Assembly (NCBI RefSeq): GCF_022581195.2
Contig: NC_061476.1
Coordinates: 8,044,098-8,108,097, forward strand
Reading direction: 5' to 3'
DNA length: 64,000 nt
Origin: Helicoverpa zea
Lineage: Eukaryota > Arthropoda > Insecta > Lepidoptera > Noctuidae
Of the stretch, positions 23,201 to 35,997 are shown one piece after another. The stretch's first letter is position 1. Each line of letters opens with the position of its first letter. The position numbers were made by a program, and so were the translations under genes. The notes beneath the pieces are model-generated. The model made no database searches. It saw nothing but the letters and a program-made list of their open reading frames with translations, and was not told the origin of the DNA.

Positions 23201-26200
23201 CAATTAAAAACATAAAGATAAAAAATTAATAAAACACTATGTTTTGACAATTATAAAGCACTCAAAGTTTTTATTACAAATATTGACGCTTATTTAATAT
23301 TTAGTTCATTGAACTCAAAATACTTTGATAAATATGACATTAATTTTACATGCGCAAACTATTCAAAATATCTCATACTAGCCGTTTTCCTGCGCTTTCA
23401 CCCGCGTCCCGTGGGAACTACTGCCCGCACCGGGATAAAATATAGCCTATGTTACTCGGGAAGAGTGTAGCTTTTTGTAAAAGAATTTTTCAAATCGAAT
23501 TAATAGTTTTGGATAAAAACGAACAAATATATTAAAATAGATTTCAGCACCTACCAGTAGTTGCATAGTTATGAATAAATCATATTAATTCATTATAATA
23601 ACGAGACTAATTGTCATACAATTAAGTTAATTGGTTCGCAACTGTTCTGCTAATCTCAAATAAACAAATACTTGAAAAATACGCGGTTTTATACTTTGAA
23701 CCTAGTTAGATAAAAACTCCCATACTTACTGATTAAAAACTATGTAACCCGGACCTCGTTACTCATTGGCATATAAAATAATTGAAAATTATATGACCCC
23801 GAAATCTGTATTTTAATGTATGAAACAATCTGTATTTTATAACGTAGAAATGGCATTTTACCCGTGTCCAATTAAGTATAAGATAAGAATTACAATTATT
23901 GCCTACCTATTGTGTTTCAATGTTACATATTTAATTTTCGTTAAACAACACAGATTTTTTAATTTATCAATGAAGCAAAAAAGCAATTTCTACATAAAAC
24001 ATAAAACCATTTACTCGCAAAAAATAAAGGGAAACCTCCAAACGAATGACTTAGCGAAACTATTAACATTATCATTACAAGTAAAGTTTCTTACCACTTT
24101 CTTACTACCTTTTAAGTTAAACAAGATTTTTTCTCAACTGGTTTAAGTATGCTGTCATTTGAACATCTTTGGCAGTCATTAAGGTTAGCCAGAAGCCAGT
24201 AAGCCTGACAACCAGTCTTACCTAGGAGTATTGGGTTGCCCGGGTAACTGGGTTAAGGAGATCAGATAGGCAGTCGCTCCTTGTGGCACACTGGTACTCA
24301 GCTGCACCCGGTAATACTGGAAGCCAACCCCAACATAGTTGGGAAAAGGCTAGGCAGATGATGAAACTGGTTTAAGTAATATAGTTAACTAGAGAACAGT
24401 AACTGTCTTACAAGAGGTCACTTTATCGTCAGTTAAGAGGCGCGTGATCATTTAGCTTCGGTTTAAGAATAGGTGCTTAATAGATAAACTGGGCGTTTCT
24501 GTTTTCATATCATTGTGTAGTACAATGTACTTCGCTGGCAACTATTTATGTCTCTATTCTCATTTGCATCGCAAAGACCTTTTTATTTTTAAATTGGAAT
24601 TACCTATTAAAAATAATATAGTAACTGAACAAATTTACTCATCTGCGTATGAGTCACACTTTCGTCTTACGATATTACCCATGTTTAACATTAAAATTTT
24701 AGTTTTTAAAATCACTAGACGTTATAATCGAAGTAATTAACATTTACAACAAGTCAAAGGCAAATTGAAGTAAAACAAAACAGAAGGTTAAATAACATTT
24801 TTCCTATTACTTCATCTATTTAATAACTTGGGTACTTTTAATTTAACAATAACCTATCATTTAGTTACAGTTATTAATTCATAACACTTTAAAACAGTTG
24901 CGACGCGCGCTACGGAATTCCGTGACCGACTACGGCTGCTACGAAATATAACATTTTTACGACTACGAAATTGAGTAGCTTCTAATTATGTACAAATGTA
25001 CAATATCTGGTACATTATCTACTGGTACAGTTAACGTGATAACGTACAAATTAGTAGAGGTCCAGAGTTCAAACGAAGTTTTTTATTACCTCTCGTTCCA
25101 ATTCGATATAATTAATTAATAGTTCCGTGTCACATTTTGATCTTAATTAGTGGAAAATTACTGAGCTTTTTGTTGTATTATTAAGTTTAATTATTATTGA
25201 TTGGAATTAATATAATTAAAATGCGATTTGACAAAGATCTCAACATGAAAATGGCCCGAACCGATTGCGCAGAAGTGCAAAAGGGTAAAATATTAGACAC
25301 GTGTTAAACACAAAAGCTTATATTTCTAATACGTAAAAGCTCATACGCATTTAAATGAACAATAGACAAGTGCGAACCGTATTATGTAAATATACTGACA
25401 CAAAGGTACATCATTTGTGTAATATTCAATAACATTTATATTACAGAGAAAGTAGCCACAGGGCGTGTGTACTGAAGTTTATAGTAGGTACACGGACATA
25501 GATACAGTCGTAAGTACCTACCTACTACCTACTATAGTACTAAAGTTTTTGTGCTTGAAGTAGTTCTTTCAGGCCAAAACAAATGACAGTTCGTGTTTAG
25601 ACCACATAGTTTGGCCCCATATTCGTGGTAATTTTTTTTTTTATTAACATTGTTCATCAGCAACTTTGTAAATAAATAAACAAAAGTTTACCTTAAATAC
25701 GAGGATACTTTTAAATATTACGAGACTTTATACTTGAACTATCTTCTATCTTTTATTTTATAATATTTCAAACATATATTTAAACTGTGTGTCATAATGA
25801 CACCTCAAATAACAAAAGATATCAAAAATGTTAATGGAAACATTTGTCATTTGTTTAATGTTTTGTTTAGGTTTTCAAGATTATGAATGTAAACCTAATT
25901 AATTTTAAAGCGCAATATAAGTTACTAGCTGTTTTCCCGCGGATTCACCCGCGTCCCGTGGTAACTACCTACTGTCCGTACCGGGATAAAAATATATAAC
26001 CTATGGAACAGGGAACCTCGGGAAGAGTGTAGGTTTCTAACTGTGAGAGAATTTTCAAATCGTATTAGTACGTTCAAACAAACAAATAAAATGTTTGCTC
26101 TTTACAATATTAGTATTGACAAACAAAAACACCATTTCTTTATTTAGTTTCAGTTGTAAAGAAAATATTGCGTTTCAACTTGTGTAAATCACAACAAAAT

Positions 26201-29007
26201 AACCGCGAATTTACTTATTTCACTACAGAGTAGTAAATATTTATGATTGGACAGATATATAGGTCAGGATCGCAATGATAATTTTATTTGAAGAATTCGG
26301 TAATTGTGTTTCCTTAATCAAATCATGACTAGTAAATATGGCTAAAATATTTGAGATATCTTGCTTAGTATCGCGATTACATAAGGAGTTATTGTACAAT
26401 ATTTCATCCTGCTATATTTTTCCCTAAAACTTCGGCGGTCAGATCATTATCTGCATAGCCTTTTCTCAACTATGTTGTGGTCGGCTTCCAGTCTAACTGG
26501 ATGCAGCTGAGTACCAGTGTTTTACAGGGAGCGACTGCCTGGCACCTCCTCAACCCAGTTACCCAGGCAACCCACTACCCCACTACCCCTAGATAAGACT
26601 GGTTGTCAGACTTACTGGCTTCAGACTAGGTTCACGTAACGATCGCGAAAGATGTTCAATGTCAGTTAGTATGAAGTTATAATGATCGTCCGTAACTTTA
26701 AAAAAACTGTTAAAAATGTCCAGTTGACTTACAATGAACTTTATCATAATTAAGCTCAACTGTGAATAACTTGCGGATACATGACGTATATATTTTAACG
26801 TAACAACTGCTTATGACGTTGACGGTACATAACGTTTATATACGTCATCACAGATTAACTAATTAAACACAATTGTGCTATTAATACTCGTGCGTAAAGT
26901 TATTATTAGAAATGTTAGTCATGCTAAATTGAAGATGGATGTCCTGTTTCTAAGCAGTGCACTTCAAACACGCTTTCCAAATTATTATCCTGATATCATA
27001 GGTGCAATCATACTTGCATGTTTGCATATGAATGAGTATGAGTGTGCATAAACATGAAGGCAGGAGGGTGGTATTGTATCCTGCGCCTAACTTAATATCC
27101 CTTAGATATATTTGCCTGAAATAGGAATCCATACCATACTCTCGCAACCACTAGACAAAAGATTTCCCGTAACTACTAACTATTTTATAATGCCCTAACA
27201 CACTTGTTGCTGCAGTTCGTCACTCCATCCGTGGAGAGTATCTAAAGAACCTAACATATTTATCCCGGTTAGAGCCCCCTCAGACCACAAATTAAACTGC
27301 TAACAAACTCTCCGACAGTGTTTAAAGTTTAGAGCGAGTCGACTGATTAACAGCTGACTCAAACTTTGTCTAGGTGGGGTCTTAGATTTTAAGGCTACGG
27401 GATTGTTCAGAAGAGTTACCATGGCCCTGGTTCACAGAGGGCTCTAAAAGGAACAAAGGTCGAAAAAATTGTGTCTCCATTGACTTAACAACACGTTAGC
27501 TGTTATTAAATTGCACCTGCAATATGTTGAAATAAGCAATTTCTATCTATTCTACGGTATGTCGGTCACTTTGCATCTCTTCCGTGCCTATATACATTTT
27601 TCTCTAAATATCTCAATAAGCAAATAGTTGCTGAATACCTCTACATATTATGTAAATAATTTCAACTCAAGCATGAGTTCAAAGTCCATATAGTTTTAGT
27701 GCAATGTTTGCAAAATCAATTGTTGTGACCTTAGTAAGTATTAGCACGGGACTTCTGCGTGTGGACCGAAGTTCAATTCCCATATGATACAGTTAACCTG
27801 ATCGGTAAGTGTTAGTGGTTATTTCATCATGTTTCAAACCTGTTTGGTGTTAAGTTGTCATATGGCAATATAGGTCAGTTTTGACTTTATAGACATTCCT
27901 ATAGATTTGTGATACCTACAATAGGTATTTGGGTTTAGAATACTTATGTTCATTAAAATTGATGATTATATACATTTACATAAGGGTCTAAGAAATAACG
28001 AATTTAGCGTTTTTGGCTTTAAAAATATGTTCTACTTTATATTTTTGTTTCTATATGTTAATGCTACGTTTACGGGGATCAAAGTTTATTTTTTTATATC
28101 GCGACTTCGGTATAAAATTAAACATTTGCATTGTTATTGAACATGTGTATTAAAATACAAATAATTATTTTGTAATTCCGGTCTAATTAATTAATACAGT
28201 ATTAATTTAGCATGCAAATGTAGAGAAATATAATAATGTTTCGTAGAGTCCGTCGTTATAAGAACCAAAGAAAAAGAAATATGCTTATTACTACCAAGCT
28301 CAAATAGCCTATAGAGTAAGATAAGTAGTTATTAACATTTCAGAAAGCCCATTAAATACTTAGATATATATCCTTGAAAAAATCACTTTTTCAGATATAT
28401 TTGTAAAACTACAAAGAATACTAAGTGAAACCTTCTTCTGGCACCGTCCAACAGATAAATCACTTAAACTTCTTACTAAGATTCTGTCCTCAGTTCCACT
28501 AATGCAATTGAAACAAAAACATATATACACACAGGAAAGATTACACGTGTTATTTGCACAGAGAAGATTGCTCTCTAGATAAGCTTTCTCGCGGAGGTAG
28601 ATAAGTGACCAACACATTAACTACTTCAGTAAGATCATAGCAATACTATGGATAAATTAAGATATATTGTTATTTGAAAGCTTACCTTCAACAGGAAAGA
28701 TGATCTTCTGTTCAGTTCTGCCATAATAGTCGTCGAACTCCGGCGGCTTCGTGGCGCCTTCACTGAGGGTCTGGCCCTGCGCCACCGGCATCGGCAGGCT
28801 ATTCACCGGCAGCGCCACAGCCGGCTTCTTGCTCAACCTCAACTTCTTCAGAATCTGCTGCTTTACGAACTCCAGCCGTGCTTGCGTCAAGTTGTTCACA
28901 CTCACGTCCCCGTTCGCGCAGTTAGCACAACTACCCCAACTCACCCCGCTTAAACTTAATATATTTATGACTAGAACATACACGATCACACTAGGTATTT
29001 TAGCCAT
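17232..29007 (-). CDS. daw: activin-type TGF-beta ligand precursor, dawdle-like (360 aa, five exons)
   Basis: Exons in transcript order: 28686-29007, 19198-19304, 18500-18718, 17820-18095 and 17232-17390 (TGA at 17234-17232), all with GT-AG introns and compatible phases. The ATG at 29007 opens a hydrophobic signal peptide (MAKIPSVIVYVLVINILSLS). The propeptide follows, then a furin-type site KRRRGR at residues 241-246. The mature part of about 114 residues has nine Cys in the TGF-beta/activin pattern: LEC, ECCR, HAYFCKGSC, FKPCC and VVESCGCM at the C-terminus. YVDFKELGWDDWII is the finger-1 signature. N-glycosylation sequons are NLT (39), NQT (152) and, in the mature part, NTS (253). Such ligands are secreted dimers acting through type I/II receptor kinases and Smad2. 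The dawdle assignment rests on the finger-2 end (SSLQLLYMDSTNTVTQKTLP); another activin-like ligand is possible. Intron 1 is 9.4 kb. Confidence 0.92.
19305..22024. other. large first intron of the ligand gene, right of exon 2
   Basis: AT-rich. Only weak repeat traces are seen, for example GTTGGGAAAAGGCTAGGCAA near 19718 and CCTTTGCCCAGCAGTGCTAT near 21596. No nested gene is recognised. Confidence 0.5.
22025..22417. mobile_element. 393-bp MITE, AT target duplication
   Basis: Inverted ends: left ACAAGGTGTTGATTTGCATT, right in reverse ACAAGCTGTTGATTTGCATC, both continuing into GTGCCAT. AT flanks each side (22023-22024, 22418-22419). A second copy, about 90% alike by eye, is at 57300-57696. There is no coding capacity. 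It lies in intron 1 of the ligand gene. Confidence 0.85.
23380..23530 (+). repeat. LINE-like dispersed repeat fragment
   Basis: CTAGCCGTTTTCCTGCGCTT, CACCCGCGTCCCGTGGGAAC and ACTCGGGAAGAGTGTAGCTT are shared with 25929-26085 and 45257-45385. Confidence 0.6.
24158..24365 (+). mobile_element. SINE body fragment (family of 42015-42403)
   Basis: Contains GAACATCTTTGGCAGTCATT, GGGTTGCCCGGGTAACTGGG and CCCCAACATAGTTGGGAAAA. The tRNA head is missing. Confidence 0.75.
25929..26085 (+). repeat. LINE-like dispersed repeat fragment
   Basis: Same family as 23380-23530: CTAGCTGTTTTCCCGCGGAT, CACCCGCGTCCCGTGG and CCTCGGGAAGAGTGTAGG. Confidence 0.6.
26440..26628 (-). mobile_element. SINE body fragment (family of 42015-42403), reversed
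   Basis: AACTATGTTGTGGTCGGCTT and CCTCAACCCAGTTACCCAGG are the reverse of the SINE body. The tRNA head is absent. Confidence 0.75.
27285..27440 (-). repeat. degraded copy of the 160-bp dispersed repeat
   Basis: GATTGTTCAGAAGAGTTACC and CATGGCCCTGGTTCACAGAG match the reverse of the better copies at 47915-48075 and 62430-62585. Confidence 0.45.
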
Positions 29008-29040
29008 CGTGGTAAATTCCTACGACGTAGACAGTTGAAA

Positions 29041-29215
29041 TAGTAGAGTAGATCGAGACGCATGCGTGCGGTGACGGCGACGGGTGGCGCGCAACTGATA
29101 CGCGTGAAAAAATACACGGATTAATATACGGTGCGTAGGCGCAGGTTCGTGGCGCTGGGGATGCTCGGCGCGGGTCGCGTGTGATGGATCATTGTTCTCG
29201 TGGTCCCCGGAGGTC
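29041..29215 (-). promoter_or_regulatory. GC- and CpG-rich 5' flank of the ligand gene
   Basis: Immediately upstream of the ligand ATG, composition changes from AT-rich to GC-rich with many CG dinucleotides (TGCGTGCGGTGACGGCGACG). It probably holds the 5' UTR and promoter. No TATA box or initiator can be chosen with confidence. Confidence 0.4.
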
Positions 29216-30525
29216 GAACTATACGTACCCTACGTATCGTAAATTGTAGCTTTTACTGACATTTATTATGTTTTAATTCTGTGTGAAGCTTTAAAATGAT
29301 GTTTTATTGTTTGTCTGTCCGTCCCTGTCTAATAATGTCCTGGGGACAAAGTCTCGGCTCGTTGAAGATGCATTGCGCACGGTATACGGCACGAGCGGGA
29401 GCGATTTGTAGCAGTCGGCTAAGTGTAATGACCTCAACGTGTTGCTACAATATACCTAACATTCTTCGGGTAAAACCTATCTCTGGCTTCGGGTCAGAGA
29501 TCAAAACACTGCATCAAATGAATGAATGGATATAAAAATATAAAGAGAGAATTCAAATATCTTTAAATTGTAAACTTTATTTAAATTACATAGGAAGAAT
29601 ACTCGATAATTGTTGATGCATTTTTTGTTATTAGTTTTTTTTTTTTACATTTTTGTAAGTTTCCATCAGCCATGATAAGAAAGGATCTATGATATCATAA
29701 GGTCCCTAAAAACTCTTACAATCGGCCATTGTTAAAGGTTACAAACGAGTCAAACGTAAAATGATGCAATTGAACTAACGGTGTTACATTAACTGTAACC
29801 AATATGTTACCCTACTTACTAAGTATGCATTAACAAATATCTACGATTTGCAATAATAGCCATGAGTATACATCATCTACTTTTAGACATATCGTTTAAT
29901 TGCTAATTAAAATGATTGGTACCTATTTACGATGATCTTTGTAAATGCAGTTTTCATTCTGTTACTTACAAAGAACTATGTCTGATCGAAAAATTAATAT
30001 CTAGAAATGATAACTATTGACCCTTCTATTAATTCAGTTAGTTTTTTTTTACTTCTTAAAACGTGCTTTACTCATCCTTTAAGCCCTTTTTTTTCTCATA
30101 AAAGACACATTATTACTCAAAAGTATTCGTTTATATCTCTTACTGTTTTTCTTTATATTTTATAGCTAAAATACCTATACCTATTTCTCAAATATTTCTT
30201 TATTAATATTATCCCCGCTGCCTTTCATACCGGGGTCCATTTGTAAGGGGTCAAGCGATGTCACACAATATAGAACGCGACCTAAACCGAGCTCTATGGT
30301 CAACTCTATCGAGTCTATTCGTAGAGATGCTTATCTATGCCTAGTTCCGGACTTGCACATCCGGGGTTGAAGTTTATTTTTAAACCAGAGAAATAACTGT
30401 GGAGATAATATATCGGTCTAAATTCCCCATTGAAATTACGTGACTAATAACAACCTTTAGCCATAGCAATTATATCTAAGCCTTTTAAAGTCTGATTTGG
30501 TCTGCCGGAGACACATATATATACA
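29216..30525. other. intergenic AT-rich sequence
   Basis: No gene or clear repeat is recognised. A frame at 29296-29535 has no recognisable domain. Confidence 0.4.
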
Positions 30526-30889
30526 CACTAGCTTTTGCCCGCGACTTCGCTCGCGTGGAATAGTGACTTCCGGCAGATTTTTGGTTTTACCCACATAGTT
30601 CCCGATCTCGCGGGATTTTTGAGAAGTTCCCGCTCCCGCAGGATGAATTAAAACAATAACATGAACCGAACACTTGTAATGACACCATTGCGCGATTAAC
30701 GCCATCTATCTACGGAGCATAGGAACAGCTCGACATTTGACCAATAGATGGCACTGTATGTCCGTAATAAATTTTATTTTTTATTTTTATTTTTTGTAAT
30801 AAAAACTATCCTATGTCCTTTCTCAAGTTTCAAACTATGTCTGTACCAAATTTCACACAAATCGGTTCAGTAGTTTAGGCGTGAAGAAA

Positions 30890-30920
<31 letters not shown>

Positions 30921-30952
30921 GTTACTTTCGCATTTATAATATTAGTTTGGAT
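30526..30952 (+). repeat. LINE-derived dispersed repeat with GACA microsatellite
   Basis: Starts ACTAGCTTTTGCCCGCGACT and contains CAAATCGGTTCAGTAGTTTA, a (GACA)n run at about 30893-30918 and the end TTTCGCATTTATAATATTAG. Shares its 3' half with 31861-32085. Confidence 0.65.
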
Positions 30953-31054
30953 ATATGAAAATACGTATAGGTAACCTAGAAACCGGCATCAAAAATTGAT
31001 TACCACAATAAAAATGAAATGGTGAGGCTAGCTAAACTAATAACAATAGTATCC

Positions 31055-31200
31055 ACCCAGACCGATTGTCAGCCACGGCGACTGTTCTCTGAGGGGTTCG
31101 GTATATTAGTCATATTACAATGCTCTTGAAGAATTTGCCCAGACACTAAAGGGTTTCTCCCTATTTCTTCCATTCTCATAGCCCGATCTGACGACAATCT
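31055..31200 (-). mobile_element. degraded SINE fragment (family of 8784-9153)
   Basis: CTATTTCTTCCATTCTCATA followed by GCCCGATCTGACGACAATC, plus CCAGACACTAAAGGG, are decayed matches to the SINE body. Confidence 0.4.
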
Positions 31201-31860
31201 TTTGAAAATGGATAGTTCAATTTTGGTTCACCAGAATTTTATGTGATGAAGGTGCAATTTAGGTTAAATATGCATTATTCATACCTAAGTATTTTGTACC
31301 TTTCTTTCAATTTAAACAGAATTTATTGTTTCAAGATTCATTCTGGCTACTTTTGAGATATCTCCGTAAAATAAACTGAATAGAATATTTTCTTTATCTA
31401 GGCATACCTTTCTAACATAGACAATATCGGCTACCTATCTAGATTGAGATTATTAGGTACTGCTTCTATAAAACTTTACTTAGGTAAGTTGCTATATATT
31501 ATGGAGTATTAGATTCTTCATACTCCCTTCACCAATCCAGTTGGAGAATGGTAGGAGATCCTCCTTTTGACACGCCCATTTCGAGTAGACCACTGCCATA
31601 GGCTGGCGGCTTATCATATCGGTTATCACTTACTTATGAAAAGCCAAATAATACTGAAACTTCCGCGTTTTAAACAAATGTCTATTGAGAAGTATTTGCG
31701 CTAGTATTATCACTTTGAATTCAAGGATATTGCATGTGAATGTTGTATGTATTTTTGGGCAATTTTAAAGGTACAAATCAGAGAAGCCAAATACTACCTT
31801 ATACTATATTATTTTATAAACTTGATGTGTGATCATTAATTCATTACCCTATATTTTTTT

Positions 31861-32085
31861 ACTAGCTTCCGCCAGTGGCTTCGCCCGCGTAGAGTTCGGT
31901 TATATCGCGTTAACCAGAGAATTCTTCAAAAGTCCGGGATAAAACCTATCCTATGTTTTTTCTCAAGGTCAACTCTATCTCTGTACCAAATTTTATTAAA
32001 ATCAGTTCAGTGGTTTAGACGTGAAAGCGTAACAGACAGACAGACACAGACAGAGTTACTTTCGCATTTACAATATTACATAGTA
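31861..32085 (+). repeat. LINE-derived dispersed repeat
   Basis: CTAGCTTCCGCCAGTGGCTT, AACCTATCCTATGTTTTTTC, CAGTTCAGTGGTTTAGACGT and TTACTTTCGCATTTACAATA match the family at 30526-30952. Confidence 0.65.
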
Positions 32086-32149
32086 GGGATTATTGGGTAG
32101 TCCAGTTAAAATAAATAATTAAGAAATAGTATTTTTAATTTAATTAAAA

Positions 32150-32515
32150 ATATGGTGGCCTAACGGGTAAAGAACCAACCTCTCAAGTATAAGTGTGGAT
32201 TCGATTCCAGGTCAGGCAAGAACTAATGCAACTTTTCTCAGTTTTTATGTACTTTCTATGTATATCTTGGACACCAATGACTGTGTTTCGGATGGCACGA
32301 TAAAGTGAAAGTCCCGGCTGTCTCTGAACATCTTTGGCAGTCGTTACGGGTAGTCAGAAGCCAGTAAGTCTGACACCAGTCTAACCAAGGGGGGGTTGCC
32401 CGGCTAACTGGGTTGAGGAGGTCAAATAGGGCAGTCGCTCCTTGTAAAACACTGGTACTCAGCTGCATCCGATTAGACTGGAAGAAGACCCCAACGTAGT
32501 TAGGTAAAGGCTGAA
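32150..32515 (+). mobile_element. tRNA-derived SINE (family of 42015-42403)
   Basis: The tRNA-like head TGGTGGCCTAACGGGTAAAG leads to a degraded B box (GATTCGATTCCAGGTC), then the shared body through CATCCGATTAGACTGGAAGA. Confidence 0.8.
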
Positions 32516-34091
32516 ACTATTTAACTAGTAACGAATAACTGCTGTTTAGTGTAACCTAAGCGTCACTGAAAAGTCATTTTACCCTTCATCAATACCTTTG
32601 TCGGTCATTGACTGCATTTACTAATATTTAGATACCTTCTGCTTCACCTAAGTAAATACAAAAGTGCATAATAATGTTTAATGTATGTTTAGTAAATAAG
32701 TAAATAATTACTTACATATTTTTACGATATTTACACTTTGTTATACCTAACTTTGTGTTTTGAGTGAACTTGATAAGTTCTTGCATATTATACCTACTTT
32801 TAGGAATTAGAACTCAAAATGTAACCCAAAATACAAAAAAAAATATGTGTTTTATCTCGTATTCTTATGTACCTTGGTACATAATGACATGTTCAATATA
32901 TTATTTTCCTCTATTATTTTTTGTATAAATGATTCGAGCCTTAATTTTTTTTTGAGAAAATCAATCTGTTTGTTGTGTTACCTACATGATTTTTAACGTA
33001 GACCCAAATTAGTACATACTAGAAAAGTGTGCCTACTCATCTAGGGCACTTATGCATTATGATTTCAAATGTAATCAAGCCTATCAAGGTCACTACAACA
33101 TCTAAATATTTAACATCCCAAATATACTATTGTTAAAAAATAATTCAAATAATCGTTTTCAAAATGTTTAGACTGCCATTTTATAGTCATTTACGTATGT
33201 ATGCGTTAAACAGTGCTAATTTATATACCAATCTTCTTGTAAGTATGAAGTTAGTGCTTTTATGAAGTATTTATTTTCCTTATGACGATTTTCACGTGAA
33301 CCAAAACGTCATTTTTATCGTGTTTCCCACGAAAAGGCAGTCTATATTCTTATGAAGTAAATTGTTTTCTTACCTAAAGGAACCAATGCACGTCATAAAT
33401 CTACCAGCTACCACTCGTAAATAAATGAATCGTTTCTTGATTTTAGGCATTGGAAACAAAATGAGTACCTAAATTCGTCTTGTAGCTACCCGTTTACAAA
33501 TCTGCGTTAATAAGTAATTCAACTTTGAACTTTTTAGTGCCAGCTGAGAAAAATATATTAAAAAAGTCATTTTTCCATCCTAGAACCAATTATATAAGTT
33601 TAAGTAAATTAAACAGTCCTGCCAAAATCTCATCAATTTACACAATTAAACAAAGAAAACCGCCGCCATATTGACATTAATTAAACATCTATTAATATAT
33701 CATAGCGTAACCGGTTTCAGCCGGTTCCGTTAAGGGCAATATACTTACCTCAACATTGTGAGCGAATCTCCAATAAATATATATACATATGTAATATATA
33801 CTTATTTATTATTAATTCTGAGAGTGGATAACAGTTATCATCTTGTGTATTTTGTAGGTATTTTATTAAAAATGTAAGTCATGTTTAATTTGGCTGTATG
33901 AAGTGTCATAGCATGTGGACTCCGCATGGCTTCTATATTTTGTGTTCCTATAAGTTTTTTCGTATCTTTGAGCAATAATGGGACACTTTACAATGTTGCA
34001 ATCGACTTGAGAATTCACTGATGCAATCTGTAGAATTAGTTAACAAAAAGCTACTTCCTGTCTGTTTGAGACCATCTGACAACATCATATA
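32516..34091. other. intergenic AT-rich sequence
   Basis: No coding region, RNA gene or recognisable repeat was seen. Confidence 0.4.
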
Positions 34092-34268
34092 CATATTATA
34101 TCTGGTCGTGTCGGATTGCCGTCCCATCGAGTTATGAGAGTGAAGGAATAGTGAGTGCACCTGTGTCCAAGCAAATGCTTGTGCACTATAATATGTCCTG
34201 CGCAGTTGGCTAATCTCCTTATATGAGAACAGCCGCTGTAGCCGATAATCGGCTAGGAGGACATCATC
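34092..34268 (+). mobile_element. 5'-truncated SINE (family of 8784-9153)
   Basis: Begins GTGTCGGATTGCCGTCCCAT, continues GCACTATAATATGTCCTGCG and ends GATAATCGGCTAGGAGGACA. The tRNA head is absent. Confidence 0.75.
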
Positions 34269-34952
34269 ATATATTATTTATTACTACTAACTTACTTAAT
34301 ACGGCTCTATGAAAAACTTCCATGATCAAATGCGTCATGAGGATCAGTGGCTAATTAAAAAGGTAGAAAAACTTCTCTTTAATTTTCCAACTGCATTACG
34401 AACTTTTAAAAAAGTCAACTAATAAAATAAAAAAAACAATCTAACAACCGTATTATCAAAGTGGAATTTAAAAATTATCTTAGAAGTTCATTCTCCCGGA
34501 ATTCTGATAAATAAAAATATTACAATTGTAATACTATTTCAACTTAAAAGTGAGATAAAGAAATTAATTAGTTGAAATTATCTGGTAGAGGTTACGGGCG
34601 GTTACCTACATATAGTCATTCCACGTGACTTGGTTAGTATTTTATCGTATTTCTTTCCCGTTCGAAAGAAACTTAACATTCGTGAATACAGTCGAAACAT
34701 TTAAAAGAAACAGAAAAAAAAGTTGGACGAGAAAATGGATGTGCAAAACATAAAACTTTTATTTTGAGCCAAACAAAATAATAACAGTATTTTTTATATG
34801 CAGAATGCAAGATAACAGTTTAGATCAAAAGTTCTAGTTTTTGAGATTTATTTACCTATTAATTTTCCAAATCCTAACCCGTTATTTCAGATATATAACG
34901 GTTTGACATAGAAAACTAATGTCTATACATAGAACCTGATTTTAAACTATTA

Positions 34953-35095
34953 TGGCCTTACTACAAAAACTTAAACATCTGTTGAACACCTGTCTAAAAA
35001 TGTGTCTGCAAAACGGACCATATTTCAACGTAATCATCTGTCATGTTTTTAGACAAGTGTTCAACAGACGTTTAAAAGTTTTTGTGGTAAGACGG
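34953..35095. mobile_element. 143-bp MITE with TTA target duplication
   Basis: The ends are complementary for about 45 bp (ACAAAAACTTAAACATCTG left; inverted right ACAAAAACTTTTAAACGTCTG). TTA flanks at 34950-34952 and 35096-35098. Same family as 54460-54607. Confidence 0.75.
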
Positions 35096-35759
35096 TTAGG
35101 CTATAATTGTTAGGCTACAATTTACTTTTTTATTTATTTTTCTAGCTAAAACCAAAGCCGTTCGAAACAATGTGATTGATTTTCCAAACGGCAGATTCAA
35201 TTTTCAGTGAGTATTTCATCAAACCAAACAATATTTTCAAGGGTTAAATTTACATAAAAATTGGATCATACACGAACCTATATCGATCGAAAATTTCCAC
35301 TCTACTTCCAGTTTCCCAAATATTTACAATTAGCAATATCCGTTGACAATTCCGCCATACTGAATGCTATACACAAAGTGATGCAATAGTGCGAATAGAC
35401 CGCGTTATCTTTTGGCACGCTTCTGTAGCGAGTAAGAACTGATTATTTCTTGTATACGTATTACATCATACGTCACCTAAATATTTGGAGCTATTTTCAG
35501 TTTATTTTTTTGACTTCGAATATAGATGAACCGTTGATTCAGCAAGACGCAAGTATATTAAAACCGTTAAGTTTAAAGTGATATTTAATTGAATACGTAC
35601 TGAATCAGACGGGCCATGTCCTAATATACTTTTTATTCCACTATCTTGGAAAAAGTATTTTTCATCCCACCATCTCGGAAAGAGTAGTTTTAACCTTTGA
35701 TATCTGAGCGCAAAAGCCGTTTTTATCCTCTAGAGCGGCAAAAGTTTGAATTTAGAGCA

Positions 35760-35997
35760 TCGTGTGCAATACTCCATTTGTGACAATCTTGATAAGACTT
35801 TTCAAACAAATCCATATTAAACAAATAAAATACTGCATAAAATAATTATTCAATTAAAGTAATTTTTATTATTGTTTTTACATAGATTTTTAACCTCGTT
35901 TCATTTTTAAATATTTTTGAACAAATAAATGAACTTTAATAGGTACTTCTTTTTAATTTGATACTCATATGTGCGCGCCATTTTGTTTTTTTGCATT
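35760..35997 (+). repeat. dispersed repeat module, copy A
   Basis: GTGCAATACTCCATTTGTGA, CAATCTTGATAAGACTTTTC and TTTTTAACCTCGTTTCATTT recur at 37255-37400 and 37690-37870. The copy ends where the LINE tail at 35998 begins. Confidence 0.6.

Noticed and set aside
23820..24146. Plus-strand 108-residue open frame in the ligand-gene intron
   Set aside because: Very AT-rich, biased to Lys/Phe/Leu/Ile, and no recognisable domain or splice context; consistent with chance.
29296..29535. Plus-strand 79-residue frame upstream of the ligand gene
   Set aside because: No domain, no splice or promoter evidence; cannot be supported as a gene.
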